Shown here one piece after another: positions 23,790 through 28,711 of a DNA stretch of 31,278 bases. Position numbers and translations under genes: made by a program. Source of the DNA: UBA2022 sp964621555 (GTDB taxonomy: Bacteria; Patescibacteriota; Dojkabacteria; SC72). The notes under the pieces are model-generated. The model saw only the letters and a list, made by a program, of their open reading frames with translations. It did not search any database and was not told the origin of the DNA. Location of the stretch: positions 1 to 31,278 of the forward strand of contig CAZUOO010000007.1 in the NCBI GenBank assembly GCA_964621555.1, written 5' to 3'. Positions within the stretch are counted from its first letter, which is position 1, and each line of letters begins with the position of its first letter.

Positions 23790-23815
23790 GTGAGGTATCA
23801 TTAGATATGCCTCAC
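23790..23815 (+). terminator. Hairpin covering the comEA start codon
   Basis: GTGAGGTAT (23790-23798) pairs with ATGCCTCAC (23807-23815) in a 9-bp stem with one G-T pair and an 8-nt loop; AATTTT follows. The AUG of comEA is the first triplet of the 3' arm. It could terminate the upstream transcript, hide the comEA start, or both. Confidence 0.45.
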
Positions 23816-24448
23816 AATTTTCAAATAACATATCACTATTTAATTGGAGCTTTCATAGCAGGAGTTTTGCTGGGCTACGGTATCTCATACATACTTCCAA
23901 TCAATACTCTGTTGGATATTCAAGTAAAGGGGAGGAATGTTAAGATCGCTGATGTTAAAGGTGCTAAGAATCCTATTGATATCTCTACAATTGAAACATG
24001 TGATATACAGGTGGAAGTTGCTGGGGCTGTGAATCGTCCAGGAGTATTCTGTTTCACAGAAGGGGATATCGTTAACAAGGCTTTAATTGCTTCTGGAGGG
24101 CTAAATAGGTTGGCAGCAAATAGGTATGTATCACAGAGGGTAAACCTGGCAGAAAAGCTTACAGGTAATCAGAAAATCTATATACCCTATGAAGATGATC
24201 TGAAGTGTGACCTTATTAAGTTTATTCCCGATACTAATCTAGGTAATTATATCGATGGGGAGAGTAATACGTGTATTAGTATTAATAGCGCTACGCAGAA
24301 AGAATTGGAAACTCTTAAGGGAGTGGGTGCGGTTACTGCTGGCAAGATTATTAGTGGTAGGGCATATTCTAAGGTGGAGGAGATAAAGGAGAAGGGAGGG
24401 GTTAGCGAGAAGCTCTTTGAATCTATCAAGGCCTATATATGTTTATAG
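23807..24448 (+). CDS. comEA: ComEA-like DNA-binding competence protein
   Basis: This 213-residue protein has one N-terminal membrane segment (about 9-29), an SLBB domain (about 65-145; VEVAGAVNRPGVFCFTEGD) and a C-terminal helix-hairpin-helix region (about 150-213; SINSATQKELETLKGVGAVTAGKI). This is the ComEA architecture: a membrane-tethered receptor that binds incoming double-stranded DNA outside the membrane and passes it to ComEC. The gene overlaps comEC by 10 nt, so translation is probably coupled. Its start codon is buried in a hairpin. Confidence 0.92.
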   Translation: MPHNFQITYHYLIGAFIAGVLLGYGISYILPINTLLDIQVKGRNVKIADVKGAKNPIDISTIETCDIQVEVAGAVNRPGVFCFTEGDIVNKALIASGGLNRLAANRYVSQRVNLAEKLTGNQKIYIPYEDDLKCDLIKFIPDTNLGNYIDGESNTCISINSATQKELETLKGVGAVTAGKIISGRAYSKVEEIKEKGGVSEKLFESIKAYICL

Positions 24449-25502
24449 CTACTAGAATCATATATAGCCAATATCGAAGATTGTGTAGGGTAGTAGATTG
24501 GTATTATTTCCATCTGATAATAAATCCACTGGTATCTGTGCCTGTTCTGATCTTTCTCTTTATCTCAATATGTGTTTCGAAATTTTTTGGTGAATCTCCT
24601 ACATTTTATATAGCTTTATTAGTCCTATATTCTGCCATCTTTATATTCAAGTCTGACTTATATCGGTTAATTATTTTTATATCTATCTCCATTATCCTAT
24701 CCTTTCTCCCTTTATACCAAACCTTTATAAATTTGGAGAAACAGGAGAGTGCGAGTATTGGGGTGGCAGATGGAGGAGGGTATGGTAGAGAGTTGGAGGT
24801 GAAGATAGGCAATAGGGTGAGGCAGAAGAATACATATCAGAATGCATGGGGAAAGGTAGGTGGAGATGTTAATGTGTATCTTCAACTTCCTAGATACCCT
24901 GAGATTAGAAGGGGAAGTACTTGTACTGTACATGGCGATGTAGATATTGCGGATCTTTCAACTGGTTTTGGGCAGTACTTGAAGAAGAATACCACCTTTC
25001 TATTTATGAAGGTCTCTAGGTTTGAGTGTAATGAACAGCAGGTTGGGTTTATGTACAGCCTCTATGATATTAAAGATGTAGCTATATTTCAGATTGAAAG
25101 GTATATCAGTGAGCCAAATGCTTCTCTACTGATTGGTATGATGTTTGGAGATGATCGCGTGTACACGGAGGATTTTCAAGAGAAGATTAGAGCGACTGGT
25201 CTATCTCATATCGTAGCTGCGTCTGGTTATAATATCGCTTTTGTTCAAGGCGCAATTGAAAAAGTCCTATTTCCATTTAATATCCGAAAACGGAAGGTAA
25301 TATCGATTATCTTATTAGTCATGTACTGCTTTATAGCTGGAAATACCGGATCAATTTTGCGAGCATTATATTCTAATGTAATTGGAGTTTTAGCACGTTT
25401 GATAGGCTTTCCACTTCCCGCTATTTTTAATCTGCTTCTTGTTGGTATGGTAATGCTTCTTATTAAACCTTTGTATCTCTATGACATAGGTTTTCAGCTT
25501 TC
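24439..25502 (+). CDS. comEC: ComEC/Rec2 DNA-uptake channel, N-terminal part before a gap
   Basis: About 355 residues of the membrane channel that moves single-stranded DNA into the cytoplasm. Several hydrophobic segments near residues 30-95 are followed by a soluble OB-like stretch and then the competence domain, with the characteristic TGLSHIVAASGYNIAFV around 253-270 and further membrane helices (IISIILLVMYCFIAG; LLLVGMVMLLI). The gap at 25503 cuts it. The ATG at 24439 lies inside the end of comEA. The C-terminal membrane part resumes at 25603. Confidence 0.92.
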
Positions 25503-25602
25503 NNNNNNNNNNNNNNNNNNNNNNNNNNNNNNNNNNNNNNNNNNNNNNNNNNNNNNNNNNNNNNNNNNNNNNNNNNNNNNNNNNNNNNNNNNNNNNNNNN
25601 NN
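25503..25602. other. Assembly gap (100 N) inside comEC
   Basis: A run of exactly 100 Ns, probably nominal. The reading frames on the two sides do not match across exactly 100 bases, as expected if the true length differs. Confidence 0.98.
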
Positions 25603-25781
25603 TTCTAGCTTATATAATAGATTTACAGTTCATTATTCTCAATATTGTAGTGGAAAAGATGGGTAGTATTGGGTTTGCCGTAATGAATATAGGGTGCTTA
25701 TTACCAGTTATAGCGATAGCTGCGGTTTCCGCGACTGCCGTAGTTTCTATTTATCGTAATTCAATTACGGTATTGAAATGA
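25603..25781 (+). CDS. comEC: ComEC, end of the membrane domain after the gap
   Basis: The frame from 25605 is open to TGA at 25779-25781 and encodes 58 residues with two hydrophobic stretches (FIILNIVV; NIGCLLPVIAIAAVSATAVV), fitting the last helices of the ComEC competence domain. It ends in IYRNSITVLK without the metallo-beta-lactamase-fold domain that ComEC usually carries. Its stop overlaps the next start as ATGA, so the next protein is probably translated by coupling. Confidence 0.8.
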
Positions 25782-26596
25782 CGGGGATGCATACTTGGGT
25801 TGGCAAGGCGTTGCTCGCACTGCTTATATGTATGGTCCTATATTACGCACGACTATATACCATCTCTGCGGGTTCTACGTTGGTCTTTTTTGATGTGGGG
25901 CAGGGGGATGCAACTTTGGTAATGGTAGAGGATGTGGTGGTGCTTATAGATGGTGGGCCTGACTCCTCCTTTGTACATGAATTACATAGGTATTTGGATG
26001 CAGGTATTAAGATTGACTACCTTGTACTAACTCATTTCCATCAGGATCATATTCTCGGGCTATTCGAGGTGGCGAAGCGGTATGAGGTGGGTACTGCTAT
26101 TTTACCTACCTCGTGTATTAATAACGATATGTATTGGGAGTTTGTAGATATGATTACGGCATCATCCGTCGTGTTTACCAACTATGTGGATTTCAAATTT
26201 GTAGGTGATCACTTGGAGGTTGAGTATGGGGATGATGTTTCTAAATGTTTTGTATCTCAGAAGGATGTAAATAATTCTTCGGTGGTTGTATTAGTGTCGT
26301 ATGAGGAGAGTATTGTTGCGTTGATGGGAGATGCCGAAACAGCTCGGGAGGATTTATTGCTGGCTTCTGGTTTGCTCCCCCCTGATATTTCTATACTTAA
26401 AGCAGGTCATCATTGCTCGGATAGTTCGTCGCAATTCAAACTTCTCTCATATCTATCTCCATCTTTAGTGGTCTGTAGCTATGGGAAGGATAATATGTAT
26501 GGGCATCCAGGCTCGCAGGTACTCGATTATTTGAGGTATTTAAATATTGACCATATGGATACAGCAAATGAGGGAGATATCATTATTAATTTATAG
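25778..26596 (+). CDS. ComEC-type metallo-beta-lactamase-fold protein, separate from the channel
   Basis: This 272-residue protein corresponds to the C-terminal domain of ComEC found in many bacteria. A single hydrophobic segment (about 9-26) leads into FFDVGQGDATLVM, LIDGGP and the metal-binding LTHFHQDHILG (HxHxDH), then MGDAE and LKAGHHCS. The domain is thought to be a nuclease that degrades the non-transported DNA strand. Here it is its own ORF, joined to comEC by an ATGA overlap, with its own membrane helix. Two explanations are possible: a natural split at a domain boundary, or a one-base assembly error near 25778. Confidence 0.88.
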   Translation: MTGMHTWVGKALLALLICMVLYYARLYTISAGSTLVFFDVGQGDATLVMVEDVVVLIDGGPDSSFVHELHRYLDAGIKIDYLVLTHFHQDHILGLFEVAKRYEVGTAILPTSCINNDMYWEFVDMITASSVVFTNYVDFKFVGDHLEVEYGDDVSKCFVSQKDVNNSSVVVLVSYEESIVALMGDAETAREDLLLASGLLPPDISILKAGHHCSDSSSQFKLLSYLSPSLVVCSYGKDNMYGHPGSQVLDYLRYLNIDHMDTANEGDIIINL

Positions 26597-26641
26597 CAAA
26601 GAGATGTATACTTTACATAACTAATGTGAAGTTTTAATTAC

Positions 26642-27811
26642 GTGGGCAACCTAGAATATTTAAAAATGCTATTAAACTTCCCAAGATACTATAAAGGGGG
26701 GAAGGATATCGTGTTGGCTAAGAAGTTGGAGGAGATGTATAAGGCGAAAAAGGTCTACCTATTTTCCAACGCTCGAACTGCTGAGTATGTTTTTCTTAAA
26801 TCTCTTGGACTGCCTCTGGATTCTGAAGTCCTTCTTCAAGCTTTTACATGTAATGCGGTTGTTAACCCCATACTATGGTTGAAGCACAAACCGGTGTATG
26901 TTGATATAAACCCACAGCGATACACAATAGATATTGAATCTCTTAAGCAAAGGTATACGGATAATAGTGAAGTACTAATAGTTCAGCATACGTTTGGAAT
27001 TAATGGGTTGACGGATAGTATTAATAAATATGCTAAAGAGAAAGGATTATATATTCTTGAAGATTGTGCCCATGCACTAGGGAATACGGATTTAGGTACT
27101 AAGGGTGATGCCGCTATTGTAAGTTTTGGTATAGAAAAGATTCTTTCAACTAGGGTAGGTGGTGCCCTCATTGTTAATAATGTTGAATTAATAAATAGGA
27201 TTGATCAGGAGTATATTAATATCTCCAAGATGTCTTTCCTTGATACCTTTCTTTGGATGCTAAATCCAATTATTTGGAGAGGGGTTCGTAAATTGGGAGT
27301 GTTTCAGAAGGTTGTTTCACTCCTTCTTAATCGTTTAGGGATTGTGAATATGGGTTTCTATGCTCCTGAAAATAGGGGGATGAGGCCAGGGAAGTACCCA
27401 AGGAAACTTCCAAGTGTTTTGTCTGCCGTCGTTTTAGATCAGCTGCAGGGAATTGATAAAAACCTTTCACATAGGGAATATATTAATGATTTATATGCTA
27501 GTGCATTGGATGTTCCACATCTGAGAGGTGTTTCTAGTGTACGTTTCCCGCTTGTCGTTAAGGATGTGCAAGTGCTAAATATGGTTAAAAAGGTTTTAGA
27601 TAGTAGGTCAGTATACTATGGCGATTGGTATAATCCTCTCATATATCCTGCTTCTACTCATATAGAATCGATGGGGTATAGGTGGAGTGACTGTCCGGTA
27701 GCAGAGGAAATCTCAAGGCATATTCTTAATCTTCCCACAGGTGCTAGTGTCTCTAAGGCTCATGCATTGGAAATTTCAAGGTTGGTTCGAGACGTATTGA
27801 AGCAGGCTTAG
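26642..27811 (+). CDS. DegT/DnrJ/EryC1/StrS-family aminotransferase
   Basis: This 389-residue PLP-dependent protein resembles sugar aminotransferases that act on nucleotide-linked keto-sugars in polysaccharide synthesis. The cofactor-binding Lys lies in SFGIEKILSTRVGG. Other family signs are FSNARTAEYVFLKSLGL near the N-terminus, LQAFTCNAVVNPI, PVYVDINPQRYTID and ILEDCAHALG (the conserved Asp). The start is GTG 26642; an in-frame ATG at 26666 would remove eight residues. No other sugar genes are nearby, so the substrate is unknown; a role in surface glycans is inference. A TATACT at 26607-26612 may be its -10 box. Confidence 0.88.
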   Translation: MGNLEYLKMLLNFPRYYKGGKDIVLAKKLEEMYKAKKVYLFSNARTAEYVFLKSLGLPLDSEVLLQAFTCNAVVNPILWLKHKPVYVDINPQRYTIDIESLKQRYTDNSEVLIVQHTFGINGLTDSINKYAKEKGLYILEDCAHALGNTDLGTKGDAAIVSFGIEKILSTRVGGALIVNNVELINRIDQEYINISKMSFLDTFLWMLNPIIWRGVRKLGVFQKVVSLLLNRLGIVNMGFYAPENRGMRPGKYPRKLPSVLSAVVLDQLQGIDKNLSHREYINDLYASALDVPHLRGVSSVRFPLVVKDVQVLNMVKKVLDSRSVYYGDWYNPLIYPASTHIESMGYRWSDCPVAEEISRHILNLPTGASVSKAHALEISRLVRDVLKQA

Positions 27812-28108
27812 TTCCTCTTCTTGTTTCACATCTTATTTCTTCGATGTATAACTTCTTTGAAGTGCAGTTATTTATTTAATACCAACGTTTATGTTCCTAT
27901 TGGTCTTTGCTGTTGTTAATGGTGAATATGTAGTTTGTATATATTCCTCAATGTTGTTCCACGGGATTCAGGGCTATTTTGGCATAATCTGATGGCTGAG
28001 TTTATGCGGTATGAGGTATGTAAGTAGGTGGGTGTTTTTTTAGTGTGTAGATTCTTATGTTTGATATCTAATATCCGTGTGTAACATATGTTTATGAGGT
28101 GTTGTATG
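27812..28108 (+). other. About 300 bp without a recognisable gene
   Basis: Nothing convincing is seen between the aminotransferase and the T-box promoter. A 33-codon open frame (27891-27992; starts MFLLVFAVVNGEY) has no supporting signals. A run of T at about 28034-28040 has no hairpin before it. Small inverted repeats such as CTTC-TTT-GAAG near 27852 are probably chance. No Rho-independent terminator for the aminotransferase gene is visible. Confidence 0.5.
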
Positions 28109-28137
28109 TTGTAATTTAGGTTGTATAGATATATAAT
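28109..28137 (+). promoter_or_regulatory. Promoter of the arginine T-box operon
   Basis: TTGTAA (28109-28114) and perfect TATAAT (28132-28137) are separated by 17 nt, placing the start near 28144, just before the T-box stem I. Confidence 0.65.
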
Positions 28138-28143
28138 CAGCAT

Positions 28144-28368
28144 AGAAAGAAGAGTATATATATGAGGATTATAGAGAGTTGGGTGCAGTGGAAACTCAAC
28201 ATTTGAATATATAGAAAAGAGCTTTTGTTCGTCCAGAAGAAAGCATTTATGCAAGTATGGACAGTATAATAAGTCGTACAATATCATTATATTGTATGAG
28301 AATTAGGGTGGCACCACGGTAACTCCGTCCCTAAATCACATCGTAGTGGTTTAAGGATGGGGTTTTTT
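28144..28368 (+). promoter_or_regulatory. T-box riboswitch, arginine-specific
   Basis: Elements in order: stem I with the conserved AGAGAG at 28173-28178 and a distal hairpin GTTGGG/CTCAAC; a stem III-like hairpin closed by GTCCA and TGGAC (28231-28260 region) with inner GCAT/ATGC; an AT-rich hairpin (TACAATAT/ATATTGTA); then the T-box AGGGTGGCACCACGG at 28305-28319. The bulge TGGCACC matches the universal TGGNACC; N is C, which pairs with a G discriminator. All three downstream tRNA-Arg have discriminator G. A possible AGA (Arg) specifier lies at 28213-28215, with another AGA at 28218-28220. T-boxes sense uncharged tRNA and prevent termination. Arginine specificity rests on discriminator, specifier and downstream genes. 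Confidence 0.88.
28305..28368 (+). terminator. T-box antiterminator/terminator switch
   Basis: Antiterminator: AGGG (28305-28308) with CCCT (28329-28332), and ACGG (28316-28319) with CCGT (28325-28328), flanking the TGGCACC bulge. Terminator: 28325-28339 pairs with 28346-28360 (two wobbles, one mismatch) around ATCGTA, followed by T6 at 28363-28368. The two share 28325-28332, so only one can form. Confidence 0.9.
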
Positions 28369-28372
28369 GTTA

Positions 28373-28378
28373 TATAAT
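28373..28378 (+). promoter_or_regulatory. Possible internal -10 box before the tRNA-Arg genes
   Basis: TATAAT lies 5 nt after the terminator T-run and 12 nt before the first tRNA-Arg. If active it would let the tRNAs be made independently of the T-box. The -35 region falls in the terminator stem and is poor. Confidence 0.4.
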
Positions 28379-28389
28379 AGTCACTGCGT

Positions 28390-28465
28390 GTGCCCGTAGC
28401 TCAACTGGAAGAGCAACTGCCTTCTAAGTAGTAGGTTGTCGGTTCGACTCCGGCCGGGCACGCCA
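28390..28465 (+). tRNA. tRNA-Arg, anticodon TCT, CCA encoded
   Basis: A cloverleaf: acceptor GTGCCCG/CGGGCAC, D stem GCTC/GAGC, anticodon stem ACTGC/GTAGT with loop CTTCTAA (anticodon TCT), and T stem GTCGG/CCGGC. The discriminator is G at 28462 and CCA is encoded at 28463-28465. It reads AGA and AGG, the codon proposed as T-box specifier. Confidence 0.96.
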
Positions 28466-28498
28466 TTTAACAATGTTCCCATTATTTAACCTTCGTAT

Positions 28499-28572
28499 GT
28501 ACCTGTAGCTCAATTGGATAGAGCATTGGTTTGCGGAACCAAAGGTTAACGGTTCGATTCCGTTCAGGTACG
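28499..28572 (+). tRNA. tRNA-Arg, anticodon GCG
   Basis: A cloverleaf: acceptor GTACCTG/CAGGTAC, D stem GCTC/GAGC, anticodon stem TTGGT/ACCAA with loop TTGCGGA (anticodon GCG), and T stem AACGG/CCGTT. The discriminator is G and CCA is not encoded. It reads CGC and CGT directly; most bacteria use an ACG anticodon converted to inosine for these codons. Confidence 0.95.
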
Positions 28573-28613
28573 TATATGAATTGTATATTAATATGGAGTA
28601 TTATTAATATAAT

Positions 28614-28687
28614 GCGCCTGTAGCTCAACTGGATAGAGCACTAGTCTTCGGAACTAGGGGTTGAGGGTTCGACTCCTTCCGGGCGCG
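28614..28687 (+). tRNA. tRNA-Arg, anticodon TCG
   Basis: A cloverleaf: acceptor GCGCCTG/CGGGCGC, D stem GCTC/GAGC, anticodon stem CTAGT/ACTAG with loop CTTCGGA (anticodon TCG), and T stem GAGGG/CCTTC. The discriminator is G and CCA is not encoded. It reads CGA and probably CGG. TATAAT abuts its first base (28608-28613). Confidence 0.95.
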
Positions 28688-28689
28688 AA

Positions 28690-28695
28690 TATAAT
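28690..28695 (+). promoter_or_regulatory. Possible -10 box for argS
   Basis: TATAAT lies 16 nt before the argS ATG and 2 nt after the last tRNA, implying a leader of about 10 nt. No -35 match is seen because tRNA sequence occupies that place. It may give basal argS expression besides T-box-controlled readthrough. Confidence 0.4.
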
Positions 28696-28711
28696 TAAGA
28701 TTTCGCTAATA

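Noticed and set aside
27916..28287. A 123-codon minus-strand open frame over the spacer and T-box
   Set aside because: It is antisense to the riboswitch, with no start signals or recognisable protein features.
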